Assembly: GCF_037975245.1 (NCBI RefSeq)
Contig: NC_092583.1
Coordinates: 13,975,764 to 14,039,763, forward strand
Length of the DNA: 64,000 nucleotides
Source: Apostichopus japonicus
Taxonomy: Eukaryota > Echinodermata > Holothuroidea > Aspidochirotida > Stichopodidae
Direction of reading: 5' to 3'
Positions 11,290 to 23,620 of the stretch are shown here, in pieces; within the stretch, counting starts at the first letter, position 1, and every line of letters begins with the position of its first letter. The notes below the pieces were generated by a model. It ran no database searches. It was given only the letters and a program-made list of their open reading frames with translations, and was not told where the DNA came from. The position numbers and the translations under genes are program-made.

Positions 11290-11454
11290 ACCTTTTATGT
11301 CCAATGATGACGTTGCTGACGACAGGAGGCAAGTCAAAAGGTACAGACTTTGTTAATGTCCCTGGATACAGCTTTCTTACCTAGGTATTTAATACCCCTG
11401 GGGAGTATAGCTCATGACAAGTTGTAAAGCAAATTTCACATAGAAGACTTCACA

Positions 11455-11530
11455 TATATATCTATATATATATATATCTATATACATCTATATATATATA
11501 TCCTATATATATATCTATATATATATCACA
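11455..11530. repeat. TA/TATATC microsatellite
   Basis: Alternating TATATATC and TATA runs form an impure dinucleotide repeat in the presumed receptor 3' flank. Confidence 0.9.
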
Positions 11531-12858
11531 TATAATGGTGACCAATATTCACAAAGAGTGCTCTATGCCAAGGCAGAGCTAGAATATCATATATTATCCG
11601 ACCACCGTGAATATTTACAAGTGTCATACAACTTCTACGAGTGACAGAATCGGTGACACGATAGTTTTTCACCTGCTGTTACAATAAGTCAATCTCTATG
11701 TGAAAAGGAATTGCTTGACTCTCATTACAGGGGAAGTCATCTAAATGTACATGGCTTAAATATTTTAAGAATGCGAACTTTGCCACCTCCACGCTCAAGG
11801 AAGGTTTTGTATTTAGTACCTCAAGGAACAAAACTTTAAAAGGTTGGGAAAAGTTTCAGCAGTACAACCTGAAAGTAATAATTTGTTTGTTTTATCATTA
11901 TTAATGTTATTATTATTATTATTGTTGTTTTCTTTTCAGGGTTAGGGGGGGGGTGTGCATAGTGGGGTTTATGTTTGGATATGGAAAGCAATCATTCCAT
12001 TATTTCAAGCTACAGAGACTGCCTTTTATACTCAAACCAGAGGTTGGTATTCACTCTAACTTTAGTTTGTGTTAGACAGTATGCATTTATGTTGTGCACA
12101 GGGTATTTTGTATCAACAAAGAGAAAAAAATCAAAGTGAATTTACAAAGCCTTTGTTAATGGAAATTGAGATTTAATAGGTTGTTATCACCTCACCTAGC
12201 TGTGGAATTTAAAGACCCTTCGGAGAGTTATATACATGCCTACATGATTAGCTGACCAATCTTCTTACTTGGTAGACAAAAGCTACCAAACATCTAGAAT
12301 TACCTGAAATCCCACTAGAAAGATAACCCAAAATGAAACGGCAGAAATGTTGACCTTTCAGAGGTTCCACGATGTGAAAGAATACTTGTAGGCTTAAGGC
12401 AAGAGTGGCCGTACCGTGGTTCGTGAGCCACATGAGTCAAAGAGCTAAAGGAGAAAATGTTGGAAGACATCCTTTTTCCTTTGCAATAAATACGAAAGCT
12501 GAATTGACTGTATTATCATTCGTGGCACTTGAGTTACATGTTTGAGCAGCACCCTTGTCTAAAAGTTTCTCTAGGTCAGATTTGATGGCTATGTGTACCT
12601 CACCAAAAAAATGTAAACACAAAATCGCAAAGACGTACCGGGACTAATGCCACTACATTTGTGATACTGAAATATTATCGTACAAATATTGGGAATAATT
12701 TTCTTTTTTTCCCTGTCAGATGCTGAAATTAATTAATTAATGTAAATGAAAACAAAAAATTGTCATTGTTGAAAATCTATCTATTTTTTGGTTGTGTAGA
12801 TAAAAAGGTATATGTTTACTTTTTTCTTTCCTCAAATTTTTTCCTTTTTGTACTTGTA

Positions 12859-12864
12859 AATAAA
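12859..12864 (+). terminator. Alternative polyadenylation signal AATAAA
   Basis: A second canonical hexamer 2.25 kb after the receptor stop. If used it gives a long 3' UTR. Confidence 0.25.
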
Positions 12865-14748
12865 ACAAAGTATTGGCTTAAAATGAATCAGCATTAGTAT
12901 GAGCTGCCAAGTATCACTGAAATGTTGCGCATTGCAAAACCCGAACGTATAGACGTTGTGGAAAGGAAGGCCTCACCACCTTGTAAATGAATTTATAACT
13001 GAGGGTGGGGGAGGGGTAAGAGATAGGGTGGGAGTAGTTGTTGAGTTTTAAGGGGATGAAAAAGGTCTCGCAAGAGTGAAGCTTGCATTCTAATTCTCTA
13101 TATCTTCCTTCCAGAAATTAAAAGAACAACTCTTTTCACAAAGATTTTTTATTTACCCTTGCCAACCTTTGTTCTGAAATGGCTGACTCTTTCCGTCAGT
13201 ATTCTACAACAATAATGACTGATAATATAATGGGACTTTTAGATATAAGATAAATATAATGCACTCACTGACAGGTATTTTAACACTTCTAATTTGCTTT
13301 TCTTTGTTTCTATTATTATTATTATGAATATTATTGGTTAATGTGTTTTCAAAATTTTATCATTTCATTATAAAAAAATCTTGTCATGGCACAAATATTT
13401 CTGGATACAAAAGTTCATACAGCCTTTGATATAGTTTACACAATATATTTCACATAAGGTATTACTTACGAAGTGTATGCAATGAATTCCAATCTGTTGA
13501 TGAGCACCCCTCCCCCCAAAGTTTTGAAATGTTACAACCCCTATCACCATATCATTTTGCATTGCTGATGTATATATTCAATATACATCCTATTGAGAGA
13601 GGGTTCAACATTCAAGTTGTGGTAACTGCGGTGGTAATGGTGAAGCATGTATCAGATTCAGAAGGATGCTATCATCGGTTGGTGTTCTTACAATCTTATG
13701 ATATCAGCGTTATATAAGTTGATATGCTTTACCAAGCCATCCTAAACTCCATAGACATGGTAATTATGCCATGAATCTACTACACGGTTTGGTGGTCCAA
13801 GGCAAATAGGAGTTGGTATTGTGAAAGTTTATTCGTAATTATGAGGGTGAACTTTGACCTTAGTGTAACTATTAATCATATAATCCTTAAAGGAGAATTT
13901 AAATTGGGTAAAATACTCAATAATCTCACATATCTGATGTAAGTGTTCCATTGTTTAATATTGTTAAAGGAATTAATGAAATCTGAGATTTAGAAAATAA
14001 AAGAAGTACGTGCAAGTGTGAAAGGGAAGTTCTTTGATGGAACTCTCCAGCTTGTTGCAGTATGTAAGATTCATGATCAAGTCACTTCATATCAAAATTA
14101 AAAAGTTGTGAAGCATTCCTAATAACATTGCAGAAAAAAACACAAAGTGTTGGACATCACCAGTTATATGTGCAATGTCCTTGTCCAAATAAAATGAACA
14201 AATTCAAAATTTAATTTCTCAGTGATGTAGCAGACTATCTAGATGGGATCTAATCCAATTTGTGTCCCATTTGACATGTTCTATTTGTTTGTCAAAACTT
14301 TAAATTTAAAGAGCATCTCTACCCCCATTGCACAAGCAGAGACAGTCTCATATCTTGAAAGACAGCTAGGCTGTATTTGAGCAACAGTCCCCCCCACCCC
14401 CCCCCCCATTATGTTCATTCTAGTCGGTACAAGACCATCCCATTACACATTTGAAATATTTTAACGTTTTTATTCTCTTTAGTAGTAGGCACACAGATTT
14501 ATGAAATTGTGAAGTAAAGTGCACAAAAATATTTTGCACAACTGCCCTACTGTCAAGCGGCATTCCTCACGAACTGCCATTTGTTGTTTAGAGGGAAGGG
14601 GAAGGGGGAAGGGATTTAAGAAAACTTTGTAATCAACACTGCCATTGCTTGTATGTATATTTAATCTATTTTTATTTCTGGGCCATAAATAAATTCCAGA
14701 AACATTACTTTGAAGCATACAGAAAAGTAAACAATAGAATGGGTTCAT

Positions 14749-14830
14749 GGCATGGGGGGGGGCAGTGGATGGTGCTGGAAATGGAAGGGGCTGGCATTGG
14801 AAAGGGCTGGCAGTAGAGGGGGCTGGCTAG
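14749..14830. repeat. G-rich minisatellite (GGGCTGGCA-like units)
   Basis: Short imperfect units of GGGCTGGCA/TTGGAAA type repeat several times after a G run. The ORF reading Gly and Trp here is an artefact of the repeat. Confidence 0.7.
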
Positions 14831-15140
14831 GGATGTCATGGCATGTGGGGAGGGGGCAGAGGAGGGATCTAGGGATATCACCTTTTAAAGATAAGGATCA
14901 TTTATCTTGTGAGTTACTGAAATACTGTATGACAAATGCATCTTTGATACAAGGTATGTGTTGTGGTGAAGTTTGTTTTTATGACCTACCAGTACACTGA
15001 AAAGTTTGTATGCAATTATGAGAACTAAATGTTATAAGGTGATATGAGCTTTTCTATTATTTTGGTGAAGGATAACAATCTTTTCAAGTTATTTTAACAT
15101 TATATTGTTGGTAATAACTAGGAAATTAAATATATTGTGC

Positions 15141-15162
15141 GGGGGGGGGGGGGGGGGGGGGG
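15141..15162. repeat. 22-base G homopolymer
   Basis: An uninterrupted G tract. Such tracts recur through the window, many inside MITE-like elements. Length is unreliable by nature and may vary among individuals or reads. Confidence 0.9.
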
Positions 15163-16359
15163 AGGCATCAAACGAAGGAAGGATGTTCTGGCCTAACTTT
15201 TTTATTTAATGGGAATACAACATTGTAAATATATTATAGAGGTCTAGAAACATTGGGATGCCAACAATGTATCTTGAAATATGTTTAGTTGTGTGTCTGT
15301 TGTTAATTGTTGGAGTAACGGCTTCTTTTTGAACCTTTTTTCATTTTTTAAATCTATTAAGCTTCTTATTGTCACACGGGTCTGATTCAGTTATTATATG
15401 TGGCTCTCAAGAAAGGCTTGAAGATTTTGCTTCTAAGGAATGTTAGATATTATCTGACTTGATATTTTTCTTTTGGTTGTAAAGTAAGTGTAATTACAAT
15501 GCCAAACATGAAAAGCAGGTCTCAAGTTTTGAATTCTTTGTTTCTATATTTTACTGTAGTCTCATCAGTCATGGACCCTGCAACTCCCATCCTACCATCC
15601 CCCCCCCCCTCATCCTACCAACCCCCAACCCCCTTAAAAAAAACGAAGAAGAAGACTACTAAATGAAACCCTTCATCCGCCATCACCAAACCTTTTGAGC
15701 AGATAGTGAACTATACTGTGTACCACAACATGATACATACATAGTTACATAGCGCCCTCAGTTTATAACAAATGCCAGAAAGAATGTGGTGTTTCAGCCT
15801 TTTGTTTCCAAATCATCCATTGTCAATAGGAAACACTATTTTAACGAGGGAAGCTTACCAAAACATGTCATTTAGAACATGTTTCCTGCATCTAGTGTCT
15901 ATTAACACAACCAAGTCTATTTAGCTGGTAAAAGAGGTGTAGTTCTTAACTCGGAAATATCTGTAGTTTTCACCTCTTTAATCATTCTGTGATGTCCATA
16001 CCCACTTTGCTCAAACCATGGGAGTCACAGCTTTCATGGTGGATAGCAGATGCATCATCATACCCAGAGATACAGAATATGACCAATCAAGCAGACAATC
16101 CCACTTGCTAATGACTAACCCACACCCACTACCCCTGCTCTCTGTGATAGGAGCAGTTAATAACACTACAACACATATGAGAAATTATTGTCGTAAACCG
16201 ATGGCGTAATTTACCAAACTTATATTTGAAACCAAAATGTTGATCTCACAAGCGTCTTCTTATCATTTCCGTTTGGTATATTTTCGTTTGTTCCAGTCGA
16301 CAGTCAAGCTCATTAGGATCACAAGTTTCATTTCATTTCAAAAAAGACAAACTGTTTTT

Positions 16360-17262
16360 GGTTACCTGCCATGAGCAGGCAAGTAACATATGCAATCAAG
16401 TTGGCATGCATGTGTGCGAGTATGTGTGGTGTTTTTGTGACGCCCGCGGCCCTGGCTTGTAAACACGATATTTCAAGATGGGTAACCTCTGCAGTTCCCA
16501 TATTTGGTATATGGCTCACCCATAATTAGTATGAGAACCCTATTACTTTGGAGGTCATTTGTGGTCATCAGATCGAAAATGTGGAAATCTCAGGAACCTG
16601 AATATCAAAGGAGCTCACATACATGCAAGGTAGGATACCTTTACGTAGTGTAAAGTTTTTGCACAGGTAAGAGTCCATTTAAGGTCACCAGGGGCTAGAA
16701 CTTGAAATCTTTTTAAACATGGTATCTGCAGGTAGTAACTTGATTGGCTTTCATATTTTGCATGTGGCTTCCCTGTTATGAGTAAAAGAACCCTATTGTG
16801 TTGGGTGGAGGTCAAAGGTCATTTGGGGGTCAGCAGAGGGAAAAATGTGAAAATCTCCAGAACCTGAATATCAAAGGTCATATTTACATGGTATAAGTGT
16901 AAAGTTATGTAGTGTAAAGTGTTCACAAAAGTTGGTGTAGGTCAGAGTTCATTTAAGGTCATGAGGGGTCAAAACTTGATATACTTGCAAACACGGTATA
17001 TCCAGATAGGAGACTGCATTGACTCATATTTTGTGGCTTCTCTGTTAGTACAAGAACCTTATTGCTTTTGGTGGAGGTCAAAGGTCACACTCTTAATATT
17101 AAATACAAAACTTGTAAACAGGATATCCCAAGATAGGTCACAACACATAGCTCATATCTGGCATGTGTGTTTCTTATAGCGAGTACAAGAACCCTATTAT
17201 GTTTGGTCATTTGAGGTCAGCAGAGGTCCAAATGTCAAAATATCAAATGGATCTTATCAGAT
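16360..17262 (+). repeat. Second hairpin-headed AGGTCA repeat family
   Basis: It starts with a 10-bp stem (GTTACCTGCC at 16361-16370 with GGCAAGTAAC at 16378-16387, one mismatch). A segment starting near 16380 resembles the head of the 48-2694 element, and about 150-bp units follow. Units share phrases such as TTGTAAACACGATAT, CAAGAACCCTATT and GGAGGTCAAAGGTCA. Perfect DR1 sites (AGGTCA-A-AGGTCA) lie at 16809-16821 and 17075-17087. Related copies are at 23281, 24290 and, reversed, 37925. Confidence 0.65.
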
Positions 17263-17599
17263 TAACTATTACAAATGCAAATTCAGCTCTTTGTTGTTAG
17301 AGTAAGCAAAATAAATTTACAACGAACAATATCCCTCTGTCTCACTGCTGTGGTATTATGTCTCACGATATGTCACACAATATATCACACGATTCCCTGT
17401 CATCAAACCATGTAAGCACTGACTCTGTTCAGATTTATACTGCTCTCCATCTGCAGTATTAACTTCAGTACTGAAGTACTTCAGTACTAAAGTAATATTT
17501 AATTCACTAACGTTCATAAGGTGAAACAATCTAGGGGAGAGGAGGGGCGTTCTAGATTTGTAATATAATTGTGAGTAATACTTGGAAGGGTTTCAAAAC

Positions 17600-19222
17600 A
17601 AATGTCCAAATATGGAGGCAATTTTTTTTTTTGAGATTTTCCATTAATTTAGGAGTTTACATACCCATAATCAACATGTGTAAAAAATAATCTTCGAAAT
17701 CCTACTATAACCCATCAAAAACGACCACGAAAATGGACATTTTGGGTAGTCACGTGACATGAACCTCTGGAATGTCTGAAAACAGAGATTGACCCAAAGG
17801 AGCCTCTGGTCACCGTGTGACGTCAAAGTTTGTATACCGCGAAAATCAAACGCTGATATAGGCACTGTTTGTACACAGATAGCGAACAATTGTACTGTTT
17901 TTGACTTCCAATTTCGAGCGTTTGAAAAGCTGTTAGCTTAAAACAAGAACACATGAAGGTTAACAACAAGTTTTAAGACAATTATAAGCAGAAATTTTAG
18001 TTAAATTGCTTATTTTATTAGCAAAATTTCCACTCAAATGGAGGCATCTTTTACATAGCGTAGCGTCAATAGGTCTGTACGGTACAATATACTTACATAG
18101 TACTTACTCGTTTTAATATCCAAAAGTATACAAACACAGAAAAAGTATCCTGTCAATAAACAAATTTAGCAGTGAATATCTTAATTTCTTGTTCAAATCT
18201 GGGCGAAAAACTACCGTGAGTCTGTGTAATTCCATAGAGTTAGGTCTAGTTGAAACAGGCCTTGACCAGTACTAACATCCCACAATCACAAGACAGTCAC
18301 TAACGAAATAAAACGTCCGATCGCTACATGCTACCGTTTTCATTCAACTCCTTGGACCATGCAGATGTCGGAATAAACAGAACGGACAATATTACACATG
18401 TATCACGAACTCACGATACTGGAATACAACAAATGAAATAGATAAATCCTAACATGGCTATTTACAAATGCTGTGAGCCAACGACGGCGAGAGTTGTAAC
18501 TAACTACCGTACATGTACTAACAATGCTATACCCTTGGCACGGTATATATATACGGTCATCTCTTACAGTAAATATATTACTGTCAATTGCGTGATATAA
18601 TGTTACATGTAAGGACGTCCAGGGCGTGTTTACGGTCAATTTCACATTAGCTATGTCCGACCATGGTCCGACACAGCTATCGACAGTATATAATTTTCAC
18701 AGAATGAGACATTTGCAGCATACACAGAAGCAGGGTCATGCATGTGGACTCATGGGCATGAGATACTCCGGGTGCTGAAAAATCTTTCCGCGTGGATCTC
18801 AAAAAATTGATCCAAAGTCTGCGGCGTTTTACGTCGGTTCTTTTACTCGGAAATCTAAAAAAGCTGATGCCTTTGTTGGATGAGGTATAACTGCAACCTC
18901 CAACAACACAGAATTGTGACATTTTGAGGAAAAAGGAGTAATATCGTTGATGTTTTTGGCAGCTTAAGTATACGACTTTACACACTAAAAGTATAGTTGT
19001 GAGTGAGGTATACAAACGTTGACGTCACATGGTCACCTGATGTCTTAGGAATGTTCCAGGAATGTCTGAAATAGAAGCTGACTTTTCGTCCCATTTTTCA
19101 CTTATTTAACGTCCGAAATTGGTAAAGTTAATTACAGCAATGTAATTGGAGTCAGTTAAGGATTACATACATGAAAATTGGTGGGATTTTATGTTCATCG
19201 AAAAGTCTCCATAGTTGGTCTT
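17600..19222. mobile_element. Candidate DNA element with inverted arms enclosing a THAP fragment
   Basis: Arms at 17808-17838 and 19007-19037 are inverted copies matching at 28 of 31 bases, each with a perfect TGACGTCA. Further out, CCAAATATGGAGG near 17606 and its partner (CTCCATAGTTGG near 19208, opposite strand) may mark outer ends. A THAP-domain fragment lies between the arms on the minus strand. THAP domains occur in P-element-type transposases and in host genes. No transposase core is seen, so this could be a degenerate element or an isolated gene fragment. The outer limits are approximate. Confidence 0.35.
18752..18922 (-). pseudogene. THAP zinc-finger domain, N-terminal fragment
   Basis: On the minus strand, from an ATG at 18922, the translation begins MSQFCVVGGC and continues ISFFRFPSK and RRRLWINFLR. 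This fits the THAP pattern: first Cys pair spaced C-x4-C at residues 5 and 10, the F-x-F-P block near 22-25, and the conserved Trp at 37. THAP domains bind DNA through a C2CH zinc site, but the second Cys/His pair is not found in frame. The reading ends in unrelated sequence and a stop at about 18677. Either a GTATCT donor after residue 52 (18767) splices to an exon I cannot see, or the fragment is dead. A TGACGTCA motif sits 98 bp upstream of the ATG. Confidence 0.6.
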
Positions 19223-19720
19223 TAAAGTGAACTAAAGTTCCTTGCAAAAATAAGATATCAATACCTAGTCTTTAATTCACAATATCTTTGGAATAAATTT
19301 AGATATCGATGATAAAAGATATCCAATTGCTTGGGCTATCTTTTAGTCATTAATTATATCTACAGTTAATTCGCGATATCCATAATTCAATGCCGATATC
19401 TCAAAATATAGTCAAGTAAATCTTAATTTGGCGTTCCATCTGTTCGCTTTAGATGCTGTATATATTTATGAAAGAGCGCCACCGTATCTTCATTTTTTTG
19501 GACCGTTTCAGCCCACACGTCATTATGTTCGTCACTAGCTGGATCCAACCCATTTGCATTCTCTATGATGCCAACAAAATATCGGGGGAGGGCAAGGGGA
19601 GAAGGGGTATCAGAAAAAATGGAGATGACTGTATTATACTAAACAAATTCTGTGAAGGTATAAATTGTTTAAATTGACACACGTTTCGCAAAACAAATAC
19701 CCATAGTTGTGCCCTGTAAC

Positions 19721-20079
19721 CAAAGGCGTAGGAACCGGGGGGGGGGGGGCTGGGGGCGCCAGCCCCTCCAGTGAAAAATGTGGAGGGGCGGAAGTATCAT
19801 TCCGCCCCCCCCCCCCCCCCCGCTTCGCAAGTCAGAAAACCCCTTTTTCATTTCCAATTGAGAAAAAAAATCTCATTTGGAGCACCAAATTGCATCTAAG
19901 GCCTGGTGAAAATACAAAATTAAGTTTACAAAATGGAGTGGGTGTTGAAGTGTGCTATATTGCACCAAATTGCATCTGAGGCTATCTGGAAATGCAAACA
20001 CCCCCTCCCCTTAGACCCCTCCCCCAGGCCGGCCATCAGTCTTCAGCCCCCCACTCAAAAGTACCTTCCTACGCCACTG
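19721..20079. mobile_element. hAT-like MITE with 8-bp target duplication
   Basis: The left end CAAAGGCGTAGGAACC (19721) and the right end, which reads CAGTGGCGTAGGAAGGTACC on the opposite strand (ending 20079), form imperfect terminal inverted repeats. CCTGTAAC flanks both sides (19713-19720 and 20080-20087). An 8-bp duplication is typical of hAT elements. The interior has a G run near the left end and a C run near 19806 that could pair. No transposase, so non-autonomous. Confidence 0.8.
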
Positions 20080-20875
20080 CCTGTAACATACAAACCAGAA
20101 AAAGTAGGTTCTATTTGTTTCTGCTTTGCGGGGCACTTTTCCTGAGGGAGAACAAACAGACGGATTGATATTGATTCTGTGTAACATAGAGTGCGCCAAT
20201 TTGGCATAATTCACTTTCTTGTTGCCATATGATTTACAAAGTATTACCAAGTTTAAAAAATAAAATAATTATCTCCATTATACAAAATGCTATGAGAATG
20301 CGATTTTGACCTAAAGATGCAGAATAATTCTAAACTTTTTGACGTACAGTCATCCTTATCCTTTCTATATTTTGCTCATTTTATTAAAATGCGTCACAAG
20401 CAGGGAATGATTTAGCTAAGCGAGGACTAAAGCTCTTGCTGTAACTGTGACCTTGTCATCATAAATGGGACGACAGGGCAAATGATATGTGACATCAGAT
20501 CAAGAGTCCAGTGAAGTACTTAATACATTAACGAGTAAAGATCTGTGCAATGCATGACAAGATAATTATTTTATCGTTATTAGTTTCTGTTTGCGAGGGT
20601 ATAGTGGCAAAGGTCAAAGATGTGCATATAGTCATCAATAGAAGGCCTCACAGCATTTGCCGGTTAAGTGAGTGGATGGATGTGATGTTTGTTACATCTT
20701 GGGATAGATGGTACTGCGTTCCTCAAGAAACACACATTTTAGGTGATTAGTCGGGTATAACTTGGATCTATAGTCTGTTTCCTAATAAGGCGCTGGCCAA
20801 ATCTGGACCACGAAAACAAATCCTTGCACAATCCTTATACACAATCCACGAAGCCTACCTATCACATTTCTCCAT

Positions 20876-21121
20876 CTAAATAGGTATGGTGATGTTTTTA
20901 TTCCACTTGGCTCTTTGCTCAAGCCGATGCTTTTCTCTGGCCATGTTATCTACAGACGTGACGTCAGAGTTTAGACTGGCGCTGTCGCGTCTTTTTTCTT
21001 CTTTTAATGCCTCCCGATGGCAAAGTAAACTAGAACTACAACTGCATTTGCCTGCAAATTCGTAGTATTGTTGTGCGCGTGGAGTGCTTGCAGTATTAGG
21101 AAGAACTTTTCGGTTGTCCAT
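20876..21121 (-). CDS. Hypothetical short ORF, 81 codons
   Basis: It starts at an ATG with A at -3 and G at +4, a good translation context. It begins MDNRKVLPNTASTP, has a Cys/Ser patch, and ends in a charged region (EALKEEKRRDSASLNSD). I recognise no domain. It faces the + strand ORF at 21183 across about 60 bp of relatively CpG-rich DNA, and a TGACGTCA lies within it at 20959-20966. It may be the first exon of an unseen gene or chance. Confidence 0.2.
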   Translation of the reverse strand: MDNRKVLPNTASTPRAQQYYEFAGKCSCSSSLLCHREALKEEKRRDSASLNSDVTSVDNMAREKHRLEQRAKWNKNITIPI

Positions 21122-21182
21122 GCTGATACTTTTTTATGGCGCACAACACACCAGGGAGTATATCATATAGGTACCTACAAAG

Positions 21183-21299
21183 TGATGGCGCTCGTGAACG
21201 CCGTGACGGGCTCAGAATCAGTTGGCTATGCAGCTATAGCCTCTGAAACTGCAAATATACAGAGACTATACGAAACTAAGTTTCAACGTCAAATCATGT
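21183..21299 (+). CDS. Hypothetical short ORF or first exon, about 39 codons
   Basis: The ATG at 21185 (context GTGATGGCG) begins MALVNAVTGSESVGYAAIAS and stays open to a stop overlapping a GTAGGT donor-like site near 21298. It is divergent from the minus-strand ORF at 21121. There is no family match and no downstream exon I can identify. Confidence 0.18.
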
Positions 21300-22000
21300 A
21301 GGTATCGTTCACTTGGCCAGTAATGCCAATATTGTAGCGCGCACTACAATAACTACAGCAGTGGTAGGTAGCTGATGCAAGGGTGGCCTAAAGTTTTATT
21401 ACAGACAATCATGAGGCTCAAACAACGAATGTATAGGGATATCTATTCCGAATCACCTATCGTTACATTACAATCAGTCCTGCACCTAAACGTGTGTGAC
21501 CAGAGTATACTATATATAAGATAACTTTGCCAAACGAGCCTAGTAACACTAAATCCTGGGCCGGCCGTTTTTTGTTTATTTTTTACCCAAATGTGCTAGA
21601 TTGCTACAAATTTGACAGGTACTGGGTAAATAGGTAAATGTATGACTTGAGCGGGCACTAGTTATGAGAGGAGTGATCTAATCGTAAGGATAAAAATTGT
21701 CATACATTGTTCCCGACCTGTATCAGTGGCTTGTGCAAAGGAGGGGAGAGTGTATGGATGTGTACAGCCACTTTTCAACCATACACACACAAAAATAACG
21801 AGTACTTATTAGCACAACCTTGCGTTTAGAGCTGAAATTTATAGTCGAAATATGCTTCAGAACGCTACCATTGACGTCCAATTGTTTGCTGGGAGATGAC
21901 CCCAGAACCACCAACAACCACCCCCTCGATGCTTCAATCGCCTCTGACCCTTCCATGAAGATTCATTCTCCTCCCATAATCAGTCGGGGATGCTTAAAAC

Positions 22001-22313
22001 CAGTGGCGGCACCAGCCAAGGTAATCTGGGAAGGGGTGGAGGGGCTAGGGTATTTGGGGGGGGGGCAAAAAACACTGATATGGGGGAGGGATCTAAGAGA
22101 GGGGTTTCCTCTCCCATTTGGGAAGTTTTCTACAAGTAAATGGACTCAGACGCAAGATGGTGCTATCATTTGTTTCGAAATTGCATTGGAGGCTGTTTCT
22201 AATACAAACGATTATCCTAGTTCTATATATTTTGGATAAGTAGCAAATCTGATTGGTGGGGGACTCAGGGGATTCCCCCTCCCCCCCCCCCCCCCGCCGT
22301 AGCGCCGCTACTG
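22001..22313. mobile_element. MITE-like element, CAGTGGCGGC ends
   Basis: It begins CAGTGGCGGCACCAGCC and ends with a sequence reading CAGTAGCGGCGCTACGG on the opposite strand. The inside has a G-rich left portion (22035-22065) and a C-rich right portion (22278-22295). The flanking octamers match only weakly. The 139-codon ORF crossing it (21820-22239) is judged spurious. Confidence 0.6.
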
Positions 22314-23280
22314 CTAGACTCCTCTTCCCCCTCATCACCACATTTCATATCATCTATAGTCTACATCAGGAAGTGTCATATACTGGGGTCAAACCTTTTT
22401 AAGACAAAAGAGTTGATGTAGATCAGTCACGAGCCTAAATTATCAATATATATAGAACGTTTATTTTTCAATGGCCTCCTGATAATGACTTACACAATAC
22501 ATACAAAATATTTGCACTTCTGAAACTGTTTACACATTTGTAATTATAAATATTTGTAAATATATATAAGCAAGATAAGTGACTTAATCTGCGAGTCCTT
22601 CTTTGAAAAACATCTTATTCACCTTTCCTAAAGCTCTATCATTTTGAGATAATGACTGAAGTGCATAGACCCTGTTCTAACTTTAGCGTATAAGTGTAAT
22701 AAAATAATTTCGAAACAAGTTCTCAAAGTTTGCATGTAGGCTTCTGAGAAGAACATGTACAATGTCTGATGTCAATCTTACACGTAATGTGCATATTAAG
22801 TATATAATAACTTCTGATTTATCAACTTGAATCGCTTCAAAGGGTGTGTCTAAAGACCAGTTTTGAGAGAACTAGCACGAGGAATACTGCGTCGGGTATA
22901 GCACAGTCCTATAAGGTACACATATTTTAATCGGAAGAGCTGGGCAAGTTCTCGTGGCCAGTGAAACTGGGGTTGAAATTAAGGACTACTCTCTCCCCTC
23001 ATGTATACTTTGGGGGAGGGGAATGACTTTGCTCGAATTCAAAGTATAAATATGCCGCCCTCCGAATCATCATTTCTGCGACGTGTAAACTTTAAAAATT
23101 CTTCTGGGGGAGCACTCATTATTAGAGAACAGCATTGGCTTTTGAGAGAAGTTTGTCATTCAGCCTGACACGCCCGTATGAGGCTGCAGTGTCATTTACG
23201 GTATTTCCGAACTTACGCACGTGTATTGTTCGTTCAAAGTTATGAGACTTTGGTTTTGATGATAATCGTAACATAATATG
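22314..23280. other. Intergenic, nothing recognised
   Basis: AT-rich, with no ORF above background and no repeat with visible boundaries. Confidence 0.5.
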
Positions 23281-23620
23281 TAGTCATGAAGGCGGATGTG
23301 TGAATGTGTATGTGTGTGGGTGTATGTGACGCCTTGTTAACACGATATCTCAAGAAGGGAAGCTTGGGCCAATCATATTTGTGTGTAGGAGGACCACATT
23401 TAGGAGTAAAAGCCTATTGTTTGTTGTGGAGGTCATAGGTCATTTGGCGTCTCCAGGGCTCAAATTATGAAACCTTGTAAACACGATGTCTCAAGAAGGG
23501 AAGCTTGGACCTATCTCATATTTAGTATGTAGTTGTGACACGTCCAGTACAAGACACCTATCCTTTTTTTGTGGAGGTCAAATGTCCTTTAGAGTCACCA
23601 GAGGCCAAATTGTGGAAACC
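23281..23620 (+). repeat. AGGTCA-type repeat copy
   Basis: GT-rich start, then TGTGACGCC, TTGTTAACACGATATCTCAA and two units with TGTGGAGGTCA phrases, related to the block at 16360. ORFs across it are repeat-derived. Confidence 0.65.

Larger units (their letters stand above)
10610..13000 (+). other. Receptor 3' untranslated region and flank
   Basis: AT-rich sequence without ORFs of note. It contains a TA-rich microsatellite at about 11455-11530, TTA runs near 11905-11925, and AATAAA motifs at 11284-11289 and 12859-12864. Where the mRNA ends cannot be decided from sequence. Confidence 0.45.
13001..16359. other. Intergenic, no gene seen
   Basis: Only random-length ORFs. Notable content is simple sequence: TTATTA near 13311, a C-rich run at about 14390-14410, a GGGCTGG-type minisatellite at 14749-14830, and a 22-base G homopolymer at 15141-15162. 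Confidence 0.5.
20088..22000. other. Mostly non-coding stretch with two divergent short ORFs
   Basis: Apart from the ORFs at 20876-21121 and 21183-21299, which are listed separately, nothing recognisable is seen. Confidence 0.4.

Noticed and set aside
21820-22239. 139-codon + strand ORF
   Set aside because: It runs into a MITE with G tracts, and no family resemblance is seen.
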